A DNA stretch of 55,920 nucleotides from Collinsella sp. (GTDB lineage: Bacteria; Actinomycetota; Coriobacteriia; Coriobacteriales; Coriobacteriaceae). The stretch's first letter is position 1, and each line of letters starts with the position of its first letter. Positions 24,305 through 33,755 of this stretch are shown here, piece after piece. The translations under genes and the position numbers were made by a program. The stretch lies in NCBI GenBank assembly GCA_018368345.1, contig JAGZEK010000013.1, positions 1-55,920 on the forward strand, read 5' to 3'. Below the pieces are notes generated by a model. The model did no database searches, had not been told where the DNA came from, and saw nothing but the letters and a program-made list of their open reading frames with translations.

Positions 24305-25867
24305 CTACTTGCCGTCGTCGTCCTCGGCTTCTTCTCTTGCATAGAGCTCCAGCATGCGGCGGCGGTATTCGCGCACAGCGAGCTTGGCGCGCTCCAGGCG
24401 GCGGCGCTCACGCGGAGTCAGCTCGGACGGGTCGACCTCGTCTCCATAGGTCTTATCGGCAAGCAGGTGCGCCGCGTCCACGATGCGGGCATCGATGTGG
24501 CCGCTCGCTGCCTCGGCGGAAAGACGCTCGGCAATCGTATCGAGCGTAGGCAGGCCCTCGAATACGCGACCATGGCCATGCGAGGTCAGCAGCTCGTGCT
24601 CGCGCGCGAGCAAGCTCGCTAGGTCGTGGTGGGCGCGCAAGATGTCGAGCGCATCGGATGGATGCTCGGCAACCTCTGCCACGGCGGCGACCGGTGCGGC
24701 ATCCACCACGCGGTAGAAGAGCTGCGCGAGCAATGGCATCAAGAACACCGTGATGGCACCGGCGGCAACCATGACCGACGCAATATCTTGCGACAGCGCG
24801 CCCGCGTTGACGGCAACGCTCGTAACGGCAACGATGATCGGCAGCGCCGTGGTGCAGTACAGGGCCACGGTAATGCGACCATACGCCGACACATCGCGCG
24901 TCGCAGGACAAATGCTCATGGAAATAAGAATGGGCACGGCACGAATAATCAACAACGCCACGATAAAGCCCGCGAGCAAGCCCGGGCGCGACGCCACGGC
25001 CGTCAGGTCGATCTTTGCGCCCGACACGGTAAAGAACACCGGAATCAAAAAACCGTAGGCCAGACCGTCGAGCTTGGTCTCGAGCGTATGGTTGCCCTCG
25101 GGGATGATATAGCGCAGGACAAAGCCAGCGGCAAAAGAACCCAACACGATGTCGAGATCAAAGACAGCCGAGAATGCCACGAGCGTGACCAGGATGAGCA
25201 CCGTCAGGCGCACGAAGGTCTGCGACGTGGTATCGGCGCGCTCCTCAACAAATGCAAAGAAGCGGCTGCCGACGCGCTTGGAGCGGCTCGGGACCACGGC
25301 CAGCAACACGCAAACCACCGCAAACAAGCCAAGGATAACGAGCGTTTGGATGCCAGTGCGGGCAGACAACAGCACCGACATGGCGAGCACGGGACCGAGC
25401 TCGCCCCAAGTGCCATACGCGAGAATCGAGTCGCCCACGCGCGTGCCGGTGAGCGAGCGCTCACGCATGATGGGCACAAGCGTACCGAGCGCCGTCGAAG
25501 TGAGGGCAAGCGTCACGGCGATACCGTCGAAATGACTGACTGAGAACCACGGGGTAAAGCGCACGGCAAGCCAGGCGATACCAAACGTGACGACCCACGT
25601 CGCCAAGCCGTAGCGCCCCTCGACGCCCGTGATGCTCTTGGGGTCGATCTCAAAGCCGGCAAGCAGGAACAAAAAGGCCAGGCCCAGCTCGGACACCAGC
25701 GAGACCTCAGCATCTACATGGATGACGCCGAGCATATGGGGTCCCAGTACCGCGCCGAGCACGAGCAAAAAGACCGTCTCGGGAACGGGTTTTCCGGGAA
25801 TCGCCGAGGCGATAAAAGGACTCGCAAAGGCCACGAGTGCGATGATGGCGAGCGAAACGAATGCCAT
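24305..25867 (-). CDS. CPA2-type cation:proton antiporter
   Basis: Membrane protein of 520 residues with about twelve hydrophobic segments. The transport domain (about 1-385) shows the Na+/H+ exchanger fold: LGAVLGPHMLGVIH, LAFLFLLAGFEID, SVLLSARTGIQ and FFTVSGAKIDL. A charged cytoplasmic tail of about 130 residues follows, rich in Ala, Arg and Glu, with no RCK/TrkA nucleotide motif seen. Such proteins exchange Na+ or K+ for H+ for pH and ion homeostasis. The ion is not predictable. It stands alone, convergent with the SDR gene. Confidence 0.88.
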   Translation of the reverse strand: MAFVSLAIIALVAFASPFIASAIPGKPVPETVFLLVLGAVLGPHMLGVIHVDAEVSLVSELGLAFLFLLAGFEIDPKSITGVEGRYGLATWVVTFGIAWLAVRFTPWFSVSHFDGIAVTLALTSTALGTLVPIMRERSLTGTRVGDSILAYGTWGELGPVLAMSVLLSARTGIQTLVILGLFAVVCVLLAVVPSRSKRVGSRFFAFVEERADTTSQTFVRLTVLILVTLVAFSAVFDLDIVLGSFAAGFVLRYIIPEGNHTLETKLDGLAYGFLIPVFFTVSGAKIDLTAVASRPGLLAGFIVALLIIRAVPILISMSICPATRDVSAYGRITVALYCTTALPIIVAVTSVAVNAGALSQDIASVMVAAGAITVFLMPLLAQLFYRVVDAAPVAAVAEVAEHPSDALDILRAHHDLASLLAREHELLTSHGHGRVFEGLPTLDTIAERLSAEAASGHIDARIVDAAHLLADKTYGDEVDPSELTPRERRRLERAKLAVREYRRRMLELYAREEAEDDDGK

Positions 25868-26051
25868 GTGATGCCTTTCTCTTGTTTGCGCTTCACTGTA
25901 GCACCCTCGCCGTCCTCAACGCGCCGCGAGCTGTCGTATCATAGTGAGGTTTACAAACATGTGGCTCAAGGCGACCGCAGGGCAGACCCCGCAAACCGAC
26001 CGCTGCCGCATACCGTACCGTACGCCCAACCGATCAGGAAGGCAGGAACCA

Positions 26052-29000
26052 ATGGTCTCTCGTATCTACGTGGAGAAGAAACCCGGGTTCGACGTCGAGG
26101 CTCAGCAGCTCAAGGGCGAGCTGACCGAAATTCTCGGCATCAAGGGCATCGAGGCCCTGAGGATTATCAACCGCTACGACGTCGAGGGCATCGACAAGGA
26201 GCTTTTCCGGTCCTGCGTGCCGACCGTCTTTAGCGAGCCCCAGGTCGATGTGACCTACGACGAGCTCCCCGCAAGCGATGGCGCCGTCTTTGCCGTCGAA
26301 TTCCTGCCTGGCCAGTTTGACCAGCGCGCCGACTCCGCCAGCGAGTGCGTGCAGCTCATCAGCCAGGGCGAGCGCCCCGCCGTGCGCTCCGCCAAGGTCT
26401 ATATGATCTCGGGCGCTCTGGACGAGGCCGCCATCGATGCCATCAAGCACTACGTGGTGAACCCCGTCGAGGCGCGCATCGCCTCGCTCGACCTGCCCGA
26501 GACGCTGTACATGGAGACCCCCGAGCCCCAGCCCGTCGAGGTGCTCGACGGTTTCCGCGAGCTCGACGAAGCCGGCCTTGCCGCCTTTATTTCCGAGCGC
26601 GGCCTTGCCATGGACGAGGCGGACATCGCCTTCTGCCAGCAGTACTTCCGCGATGAGGATCGCGACCCCACCATCACCGAGATCCGCGTGATCGACACCT
26701 ACTGGTCCGATCACTGCCGCCACACCACCTTCGGCACCGTCCTGGACGACGTGACGATCGACGACGCCGTGGTGCAGCAGGCCTTCGACCGCTACATGGA
26801 GATGCGCCACGAACTCGGTCGCGACACCAAGCCCGTCTGCCTCATGGACATGGGCACCATCGGCGCCAAGTACCTCAAGAAGACCGGCGTCATGACCGAT
26901 GTCGACGAGTCCGAGGAGATCAATGCCTGCACCGTCAAGGTGAAGGTCGATGTCGACGGCGAGGACCAGGACTGGCTGTTCCTCTTTAAGAACGAGACCC
27001 ACAACCACCCGACCGAGATCGAGCCCTTCGGCGGTGCCGCCACCTGCGTGGGCGGTGCCATCCGCGACCCGCTGTCGGGCCGCAGCTACGTGTACCAGGC
27101 CATGCGTGTCACCGGCGCCGGCGACCCCACCGTCCCCGTGTCCGAGACGCTCGAGGGCAAGCTGCCGCAGCGTAAGCTCGTGACCACTGCTGCCGCCGGC
27201 TACTCCAGCTACGGCAACCAGATCGGCCTTGCCACCGGTCAGGTCAACGAACTCTATCACCCCGGCTACGTCGCCAAGCGCATGGAGGTCGGCGCCGTCG
27301 TGGGCGCTACCCCGGCAAACCACGTGCGTCGCGAGTGCCCCGCCCCCACCGACAAGATCATCCTGTTGGGCGGCCGCACCGGCCGTGACGGCATCGGCGG
27401 TGCCACCGGCTCCTCCAAGACCCAGAACACCGAGTCCATCGAGACATCGGGCGCCGAGGTCCAGAAGGGCAACGCCCCGGTCGAGCGCAAGCTGCAGCGC
27501 CTGTTCCGCCGCGGCGATGCCTGCCGTCTGATCAAGCGCTGCAACGACTTTGGCGCCGGCGGTGTCTCGGTCGCCGTAGGCGAGCTTGCCGACGGCCTGT
27601 ATGTCGACCTTGATACCGTGACCAAGAAGTACGACGGTCTTGACGGCACCGAGCTCGCCATCTCTGAATCCCAGGAACGCATGGCCTGCGCCGTCGCCGA
27701 CGGTGACGTCGAGGAGTTCATGGGCTACGCCGCCGAGGAGAACCTCGAGGCGACCGTTATCGCCGAGGTTACCGCCGAGCCGCGCATGCGCATGGCCTGG
27801 AACGGCGTCGCCATCGTCGACCTGTCCCGCGAGTTCCTCAACTCTAACGGCGCACCCAAGCACCAGGTCGCCCACGTGTGCGCCCGTAGCGTGTGGCAGC
27901 CCAGCTGGGCCGGCACCACGCTTGCCGAGCGCATGACCTCGCTCGTCACCGACCTCAACGTCGCTTCTAACAAGGGCCTTTCCGAGCGCTTCGACTCCAC
28001 CATCGGCGCCGCGACCGTGCTCATGCCCTTTGGCGGCAAGACGCAGCTCACCCCCAGCTCGGCCATGGTCGCCAAGTTCCCCGTGGACGGCGAGACCACC
28101 ACGGCGAGTGCCATGGCATGGGGCTTCAACCCTTATCTGATGGAGGCCGACCAGTTTGCGGGCGCCTACCTGTCCGTGGTCGAGTCCATCGCCAAGCTCG
28201 TGGCTGCCGGCTTTGAGCACAAGCGCGCCTATCTCTCCTTCCAGGAGTACTTCGAGCGTCTGCGCACCGAGGCCGAGCGCTGGGGCAAGCCCACGGCAGC
28301 CGTCCTGGGCGCCCTCATGGCCCAAGTCGACCTGGGTGCCGGCGCCATCGGCGGCAAGGACTCCATGAGCGGCTCGTTTGAGGACGAGGCCGGCGAGCTC
28401 AACGTTCCGCCGACCCTGATCAGCTTCGCTGTCGCCGTGGGCAAGGCGGCCCGCGCTGTCTCCCCCGAGTTCAAGGGCCTCACACACCGCGTCGTCCGTA
28501 TCGCCCCCGCCACCTATGGCGAGGACTACCGCCCCGATGCCCAGCAGCTGCTCGCCGCGTTTGACGCCGTCGAGGCGCTCACCGCTACCGGCGACGCCCT
28601 GGCCGTCTCCACGCCCGGCTACGGCTGCGGCGCCGAGAGCCTCTTTAAGATGTGCGTCGGTAACCAGATCGGTATCGAGCTTGCCGAGGACGTGGACGTG
28701 GAGAGCCTCTTCACCCCGCTCTACGGCAGCTTTATCGTCGAGCTCGCCGAGGACGCCGAGCTGCCCGAAGTCGCCGACGGCGTTGTCGTCGAGCCCCTGG
28801 GCACCACCGTCGAGGGCTATGTCATCGACACCGGCTCCGAGGTCATCGAGCTCGCCGAGCTCCAGGAGGCCTGGGAGAGCGGCATCGAGGGCGTCTTCAC
28901 CTACCGCAGCGCCGGCGAGACCCCCGAGGTCGAGACCATCGACTTCCGCGCCAAGGATATCCACGTGTACGGCGGCGCCAAGATCGCCCGCCCGCGCGTG

Positions 29001-29798
29001 ATCATCCCCGTGTTCCCCGGCAACAACTGCGAGTACGACAGCGCCCGCGCCTTCCGTGCCGCCGGTGCCGAGGCCGACACCTTCGTGATCAACAACCTCA
29101 CGCCCGAGGCCGTCGCCGAGAGCACCCACGAGCTTGCGCGCCGCATCCGTGCAAGCCAGATCGTTATGATCCCCGGCGGCTTCTCGGGCGGCGACGAGCC
29201 CGACGGCTCTGCCAAGTTCATCACGGCGTTCTTCCGCGCTCCCGAGGTCACCGAGGCAGTCCGCGACTTGCTCAAGGCCCGCGATGGCCTGATGCTGGGC
29301 ATCTGCAACGGCTTCCAGGCCCTGATCAAGCTCGGCCTGGTGCCCTACGGCGACATCGTCGACGCCACGCCCGATGCGCCCACGCTGACGTTCAACACCA
29401 TCGGTCGCCACCAGAGCCGTCTGGTGCGCACCCGTATCTCGTCCAACCTGTCCCCGTGGCTGTCGCAGTGCAGCCTGGACGACCCCTACACCGTCGCCAT
29501 CAGCCACGGCGAGGGCCGCTTTGTCGCCAATGACGAGGTGCTCGCCCAGCTGATCGCCAACGGCCAGGTCGCCACGCAGTACGTGGGTGAAGACGGAAAG
29601 CCCAGCATGGATCTTTCCGTCAACCCCAACGGCTCCGCACTCGCCATCGAGGGCATCACGAGCCCCGACGGCCGCGTCCTGGGCAAGATGGGCCATGCCG
29701 AGCGTCGCGGCGACAACCTGTACCGCAACGTGCCCGAGCATGTCCCCGGCGATAAGTTCATGCCGATCTTTGAGAGCGGCGTGGCCTACTTCGCTTAA
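26052..29798 (+). CDS. purL: Phosphoribosylformylglycinamidine synthase, single chain
   Basis: Fourth step of purine synthesis: FGAR plus glutamine and ATP to FGAM. The 1248-residue product combines all parts found as PurS, PurL and PurQ in many Gram-positives: an N-terminal PurS-like region, two AIR-synthase-like halves (KNETHNHPTEIEPFGGAAT, GGRTGRDGIGGATGSSK, DLGAGAIGGKDSMSG), and a C-terminal glutaminase (FPGNNCEYDSARAF, GICNGFQALIKLG with the nucleophile Cys, and SHGEGRF with the His). The start has AGGAAGGCAGGA upstream; the frame is open to 25944. Codon use is extremely GC3-rich, which is why a 1420-codon open frame appears on the opposite strand. Confidence 0.97.
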   Translation: MVSRIYVEKKPGFDVEAQQLKGELTEILGIKGIEALRIINRYDVEGIDKELFRSCVPTVFSEPQVDVTYDELPASDGAVFAVEFLPGQFDQRADSASECVQLISQGERPAVRSAKVYMISGALDEAAIDAIKHYVVNPVEARIASLDLPETLYMETPEPQPVEVLDGFRELDEAGLAAFISERGLAMDEADIAFCQQYFRDEDRDPTITEIRVIDTYWSDHCRHTTFGTVLDDVTIDDAVVQQAFDRYMEMRHELGRDTKPVCLMDMGTIGAKYLKKTGVMTDVDESEEINACTVKVKVDVDGEDQDWLFLFKNETHNHPTEIEPFGGAATCVGGAIRDPLSGRSYVYQAMRVTGAGDPTVPVSETLEGKLPQRKLVTTAAAGYSSYGNQIGLATGQVNELYHPGYVAKRMEVGAVVGATPANHVRRECPAPTDKIILLGGRTGRDGIGGATGSSKTQNTESIETSGAEVQKGNAPVERKLQRLFRRGDACRLIKRCNDFGAGGVSVAVGELADGLYVDLDTVTKKYDGLDGTELAISESQERMACAVADGDVEEFMGYAAEENLEATVIAEVTAEPRMRMAWNGVAIVDLSREFLNSNGAPKHQVAHVCARSVWQPSWAGTTLAERMTSLVTDLNVASNKGLSERFDSTIGAATVLMPFGGKTQLTPSSAMVAKFPVDGETTTASAMAWGFNPYLMEADQFAGAYLSVVESIAKLVAAGFEHKRAYLSFQEYFERLRTEAERWGKPTAAVLGALMAQVDLGAGAIGGKDSMSGSFEDEAGELNVPPTLISFAVAVGKAARAVSPEFKGLTHRVVRIAPATYGEDYRPDAQQLLAAFDAVEALTATGDALAVSTPGYGCGAESLFKMCVGNQIGIELAEDVDVESLFTPLYGSFIVELAEDAELPEVADGVVVEPLGTTVEGYVIDTGSEVIELAELQEAWESGIEGVFTYRSAGETPEVETIDFRAKDIHVYGGAKIARPRVIIPVFPGNNCEYDSARAFRAAGAEADTFVINNLTPEAVAESTHELARRIRASQIVMIPGGFSGGDEPDGSAKFITAFFRAPEVTEAVRDLLKARDGLMLGICNGFQALIKLGLVPYGDIVDATPDAPTLTFNTIGRHQSRLVRTRISSNLSPWLSQCSLDDPYTVAISHGEGRFVANDEVLAQLIANGQVATQYVGEDGKPSMDLSVNPNGSALAIEGITSPDGRVLGKMGHAERRGDNLYRNVPEHVPGDKFMPIFESGVAYFA

Positions 29799-29836
29799 AC
29801 CTTTCCCATCGGGTACAATCCCCTCGGGTAACAACA

Positions 29837-29872
29837 CCCGCCACCGACACATCCGGTGGCGGGTTCTTTTTT
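29837..29872 (+). terminator. Terminator of purL
   Basis: Perfect 9-bp GC stem (29837-29845 with 29855-29863) followed by TTCTTTTTT, 38 bases after the purL stop. Confidence 0.92.
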
Positions 29873-29897
29873 GCTTCGCGCATGCAGGAAGGACATC

Positions 29898-30833
29898 ATG
29901 GAAAGCCGCAAGCCGTATCTCGCCACCCTGCCCGGACTCATCCTGGGCTGTCTTGTTTGTTGCGCGCTCTGGGGATCGGCCTTTCCCTGCATCAAGATCG
30001 GCTACGCACTCTTTGGTATCCCGGCGCACGATAGCGCCTCGCAGCTGCTCTTTGCGGGCTTGCGCTTCACGCTTGCCGGCGCCCTGGTTATCGTTGGGAT
30101 GAGTGCGGCCCAGCGCCGCCCCCTCATTCCGCAGGCTCGCGACATCAAGCCCATCTTTGTCTTGTCGCTCTTCCAGACTATCGGGCAGTACTTCTTTTTC
30201 TATCTGGGCCTCTCGCACGCCAGCGCCATGTCGAGCTCCATCATCGAGGCCAGCGCCAACTTCCTCGCAATCCTCTTTGCCGCCCTGGCATTTCACACCG
30301 AGAAGCTCAATACGGCCAAGGTGCTTGGCTGTGCGCTGGGCTTTGCCGGCGTCGCGCTCGTCAACCTCTCGGGCGCAGATGGCACCTTTGGCTTCAGGCT
30401 CGATGGCGAGGGCTTTATCCTAGCCTCCACTGTCGCGGGTGCTCTTTCGACCTGCCTGATCGGCATCTTCTCGCGCAAGCATGACGGCGTCTTGCTCGCC
30501 GGCTGGCAGTTTTTAGTCGGAGGTTTGGTCCTTACCGCCATCGGGTTTTTGATGGGCGGCGCGCTCTCCCCCACCGCGATCATCCCCGCCATCGCACTCA
30601 TTATCTATATGGCACTCATTTCCGCCATCGCGTACTCGCTATGGTCGCGTCTGCTTGCCGTCAACCCCGTCAGCCGTGTGTCGGTCTTTGGCTTTATGAA
30701 TCCAGTCTTTGGCGTACTGTTGAGCGCTCTGCTGCTCGGCGAGGGCGCTGGCACGAGCCCTGTTACCGTACTTGTTGCCCTGCTGTTGGTCTGCGGCGGC
30801 ATCATCATCGTCAACAGGCCCAAAAAGGTCTAA
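29898..30833 (+). CDS. EamA/DMT family transporter
   Basis: Drug/metabolite superfamily membrane protein of 311 residues with ten predicted helices in two EamA repeats. The first repeat opens with CCALWGSAFPCIKIGY and contains TIGQYFFFYLGLSHASA; the second ends with GFMNPVFGVLLSALLLGEG. These proteins usually export metabolites or amino acids. The substrate is unknown. The start chosen is the ATG at 29898 with GGAAGGA upstream; the frame also opens earlier, inside the purL terminator. It is monocistronic. Confidence 0.88.
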   Translation: MESRKPYLATLPGLILGCLVCCALWGSAFPCIKIGYALFGIPAHDSASQLLFAGLRFTLAGALVIVGMSAAQRRPLIPQARDIKPIFVLSLFQTIGQYFFFYLGLSHASAMSSSIIEASANFLAILFAALAFHTEKLNTAKVLGCALGFAGVALVNLSGADGTFGFRLDGEGFILASTVAGALSTCLIGIFSRKHDGVLLAGWQFLVGGLVLTAIGFLMGGALSPTAIIPAIALIIYMALISAIAYSLWSRLLAVNPVSRVSVFGFMNPVFGVLLSALLLGEGAGTSPVTVLVALLLVCGGIIIVNRPKKV

Positions 30834-30933
30834 CGAACTACCCCTATTTAGCAGAGGGGGTTCACATGCTTTAGCTTAATGGAGTACATCGGAGAGCCGA
30901 GGGCCGCCACGCCCGCCAGCGTGCGCCCTTTTT

Positions 30934-32085
30934 CTAGCGTATCTGGGCGCCGGCTTTCTTCTTCTCGCGCTTTACGCGGTAGAGCTCCGCGTCGGCAGCA
31001 CGAAGCAAGTCTTGCCAGGTATCGACGCCATCACCGACCCGTGCGTAGCCGATGGACATCCGCAACAGATACGGAACCTCGGCGCGCGCGAGCTCATCGT
31101 TGATTGTCGCGCACAGATGCATGATATCCTGTTCCGCCACTGCCTTTTGGAGCACCACGAACTCATCGCCACCATAACGTGCGATAAAGCCGCCAGACGC
31201 CGAGCAGACTTCTTTGAGCGCAGCGGATATGACCTGAAGAGCGTGGTCGCCCTCCACATGCCCATAGCGATCGTTAATCTGCTTAAAGCCGTCGGCGTCC
31301 ATCATAAGCAGATATACATCTTCGGCCTGATCCACATTTGAGAAGAGCGACAGCATATAGGTCTCAAAACGGTTGCGATTGTTAAGTCCAGTCAACGGGT
31401 CGGTCGAGATGAGCTGCTCCTGGTAGATGATGTAGAGCAGCAACATGCTAATCATTATGCCGACACAAAGGCCGGGCACCGAGTATACGACCTGAAAGGT
31501 ACCGCCCACCAGGGCCGGAATGGCGAAAAATGCCAAGGTTCGATAGATGGCCTTCGTCTGCAGGCTCTCGACCCTGCGAGATTGCACAAATGCATGCAGG
31601 GACGTATGTATAACGTAACAGTAGCTGACGATGGGCTGGATCATATAGGCAAAGCCGCGACGATACACGCCCTGCGAATCGATATAGAACAGGGCGTGCG
31701 TCCAGTAACTGGTAAACGCCAGCACGACCACCAGAGCCGTAGGCAACGCTACAAGCACCACCCTATAGCGCGAGGTCAAAAGGCGAGAACCCTGCACCGT
31801 CTCGGAATAGATAAACCAAATGAGACACGCGATAGCAAAGAGCGAAAACGAAACCGCGTTGGAAATCCAGTTGGCAGCAATGCCCAACGTGCCGTCCACA
31901 CCGTCCGAAAGCGTCCAGATCATATCGAATAATATGTACGCGGCAGAGGTGTAGCCAAGCATGCTAAACAATAGCTGCTGGGTGCTCGAGAACAAGGAGC
32001 GACGACTTCGCACGGCAAGCCCGATAAGAACAATCATGCATAGCACGAATATCTCAATCTTGAGTGCCTTAACCACTAGCGCCAT
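30934..32085 (-). CDS. Membrane-bound diguanylate cyclase (GGDEF)
   Basis: About 383 residues. The N-terminal 210 residues hold seven hydrophobic segments, a membrane sensor module. The C-terminal 170 residues are a GGDEF domain with the intact signature ARYGGDEFVVL, a preceding DPLTGLNNRNRFE and the metal site MMDADGFKQIND, so cyclic-di-GMP synthesis is expected. I see no inhibitory RxxD site directly before the signature. The ATG at 32083-32085 has only an adjacent GAAGGG; a TTG 11 codons upstream (32118) is possible, so the start is uncertain. A palindrome lies at its promoter. Confidence 0.9.
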   Translation of the reverse strand: MALVVKALKIEIFVLCMIVLIGLAVRSRRSLFSSTQQLLFSMLGYTSAAYILFDMIWTLSDGVDGTLGIAANWISNAVSFSLFAIACLIWFIYSETVQGSRLLTSRYRVVLVALPTALVVVLAFTSYWTHALFYIDSQGVYRRGFAYMIQPIVSYCYVIHTSLHAFVQSRRVESLQTKAIYRTLAFFAIPALVGGTFQVVYSVPGLCVGIMISMLLLYIIYQEQLISTDPLTGLNNRNRFETYMLSLFSNVDQAEDVYLLMMDADGFKQINDRYGHVEGDHALQVISAALKEVCSASGGFIARYGGDEFVVLQKAVAEQDIMHLCATINDELARAEVPYLLRMSIGYARVGDGVDTWQDLLRAADAELYRVKREKKKAGAQIR

Positions 32086-32139
32086 CCCTTCAATACCCAA
32101 GTGGTCAGAATCGCCCAATTCGAATCAGGGCAATAAACA

Positions 32140-32175
32140 CCCCTTTACTCCACAGGGGTAAAGGGGATAATAGCA
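32140..32175 (-). promoter_or_regulatory. Extended -10 promoter and palindrome upstream of the GGDEF gene
   Basis: On the minus strand TGC-TATTAT (32167-32175) is an extended -10. Directly downstream, at the expected transcription start, lies a perfect 9-bp inverted repeat (CCCCTTTAC 32158-32166 with 32140-32148). It could be a repressor operator or a 5' RNA hairpin in the roughly 75-base leader. Confidence 0.45.
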
Positions 32176-32177
32176 GA

Positions 32178-32217
32178 GCGCCCGAACATCACTGCAAAAC
32201 AGTTTCTGTTCGGGCGC
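32178..32217 (-). terminator. Hairpin downstream of the KdgT permease gene
   Basis: Perfect 10-bp GC stem (32178-32187 with 32208-32217) with an inner ACTG/CAGT pair, 49 bases after the permease stop. The T content that follows on the minus strand is low, so termination is probable but not certain. Confidence 0.5.
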
Positions 32218-32266
32218 CCATACGGCGCGAATTGCACACGCCGGCATCATTGATGGGTATCGATTG

Positions 32267-33289
32267 CTACTCGCCATCGATGTCAGTCGCGACGGCCTCC
32301 TCTATGGCCTCGACACCGACAGGCGACAGATCCTCCTTGCCTTGGCAGAACTTCTTGTCGACCCAGCCAGTCAGAATCGGAGCCATGATCGCCGTGATGA
32401 TAACGGCGGTGGCGATCTGAGCGTACGCGATGGGCGCAAGCTCGGCGTAGCGCGGTGCGACCTCGGCGAGGGCAACCGGTGTGGTCATAGCCGTGCCGGC
32501 AATGGTGGAGCAAGCCACAGCGGCCTTGCCATTGCCGCCGCACAGACGCTCGAACGCAAAGGTGATGGGACCGACGACAAACAGCGTGACAAGGCCCAGC
32601 AAGATGCCGGAAATACCGCCGGTGATAAAGCTCGACAGGCTCATGGACGCACCGAGCTGAAATCCGATGACGGCAATCGCGGGATTGGCACCGGGAACCA
32701 GCAGGTTCTTGATAAACGGGAACAGGTTGCCCAGAACCATGCCAATAACGAGTGGCAAGATGGAGCCGATAATGGTGCCAATGGGAATGTTGGCGAGGCC
32801 GGAAACACCGAGGATGATCATCGTGACGGCGGGGCCAGCCGTAAAGAACAGGATACCGACGGCGCCCTGCTCAGACTCATCACCGAACTCGCCCATGATG
32901 CCCGTATAGAGCGCCATGTTGCAAAACGTGATGCCGCCGATGATAGACACGGAGCTCAGACCCAGGAAGTTGTCGTTAAAGAAATATGCCACGCCCAGGC
33001 CGAGAGCCGCTGCGACGACCAGCTTGGGGATCAGCACGACGATACCGGTCTTGATGGCACCCGGCGTGAACTTAAAGCTGATGCCGGCGCCCACAAACAG
33101 CAGGATCGCGGCGACGATGGCATTGGAGCCACCGCGGCAGGCAGCCGTAAAGAAGCCGCCGATCTCAAAAACCTGCGGGCAGAAGGTGTTGAGCAAAAGA
33201 CCGACGATCATCGGATAGATCATGATGTCGCCCGGGATGCGCGGGACCTTGAATTTCTTTTGCTCGTTGGCGGTCGCTTCCTGTGCCAT
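32267..33289 (-). CDS. 2-keto-3-deoxygluconate permease (KdgT family)
   Basis: Membrane protein of 340 residues with about ten hydrophobic segments. KdgT features are visible: VPRIPGDIMIYPMIVGLLLN, CRGGSNAIVAAILLFVGAGI, ITFCNMALYTGIMGEFGD, and STIAGTAMTTPVALAEVAP near the end. The family imports 2-keto-3-deoxygluconate, a pectin and uronate breakdown product, with protons. No uronate catabolic genes are in the window, so the substrate is uncertain. The ATG at 33287-33289 has GGGGG four bases away. Confidence 0.88.
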   Translation of the reverse strand: MAQEATANEQKKFKVPRIPGDIMIYPMIVGLLLNTFCPQVFEIGGFFTAACRGGSNAIVAAILLFVGAGISFKFTPGAIKTGIVVLIPKLVVAAALGLGVAYFFNDNFLGLSSVSIIGGITFCNMALYTGIMGEFGDESEQGAVGILFFTAGPAVTMIILGVSGLANIPIGTIIGSILPLVIGMVLGNLFPFIKNLLVPGANPAIAVIGFQLGASMSLSSFITGGISGILLGLVTLFVVGPITFAFERLCGGNGKAAVACSTIAGTAMTTPVALAEVAPRYAELAPIAYAQIATAVIITAIMAPILTGWVDKKFCQGKEDLSPVGVEAIEEAVATDIDGE

Positions 33290-33431
33290 GAAACCCCCAT
33301 TTCCGCTGACGGGGTACAAAAGCCCACGTCACGCTTTGCTACAGTAAAGTTTGACCATGGTACCAGAAGAAATAGACCAGCTCGGTGAGAAATTCGATTC
33401 GTTGGACAGGGGCGCTAAACGTGCCCCGCTC

Positions 33432-33755
33432 TTATATGAGGCTCAAAACGATATAGAACACGATGCCCGAAACACAGCACCACAGCATCGATTTTGTCTT
33501 GACCGCCACGGCCACGACGCCGGCAGCCGCAATCCAGGGAACCAAGGCAGGCCAGGGTCCCGCGTCGAACGCGCCGGGGCTCACCAAGTCGTTGGCGACC
33601 AGCGCGGCAAAGGCAGCGGGCGGGATATAACCCAGGGCCTCGGTAATGCGGGGCGACAGCGTTCTCCCGCGCAAGGCAAACGCCGGCGCGATGCGAAAGA
33701 ACGCGATAGCAGCCCACGACGACAGCCACAGAACCAAGAACTCGTTAACGGGCAT
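33432..33755 (-). CDS. azlD: AzlD family branched-chain amino acid exporter subunit
   Basis: Small membrane protein of 107 residues with three or four helices (FLVLWLSSWAAIAFFRIAP, ITEALGYIPPAAFAALVAND, LVPWIAAAGVVAVAVKTKS, WCCVSGIVFYIVLSLI). It is the usual small partner of AzlC. The frame extends to 33989, but the ATG at 33753-33755 has GAGGTG six bases away and overlaps the azlC stop by 11 bases, so the two are coupled. Confidence 0.9.
   Translation of the reverse strand: MPVNEFLVLWLSSWAAIAFFRIAPAFALRGRTLSPRITEALGYIPPAAFAALVANDLVSPGAFDAGPWPALVPWIAAAGVVAVAVKTKSMLWCCVSGIVFYIVLSLI

Noticed and set aside
26034..30296. 1420-codon open frame on the minus strand
   Set aside because: Antisense to purL and its neighbour. 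The extreme GC3 of purL removes stops from this frame; composition is repetitive Gly/Ala/Asp and no domain is recognisable.
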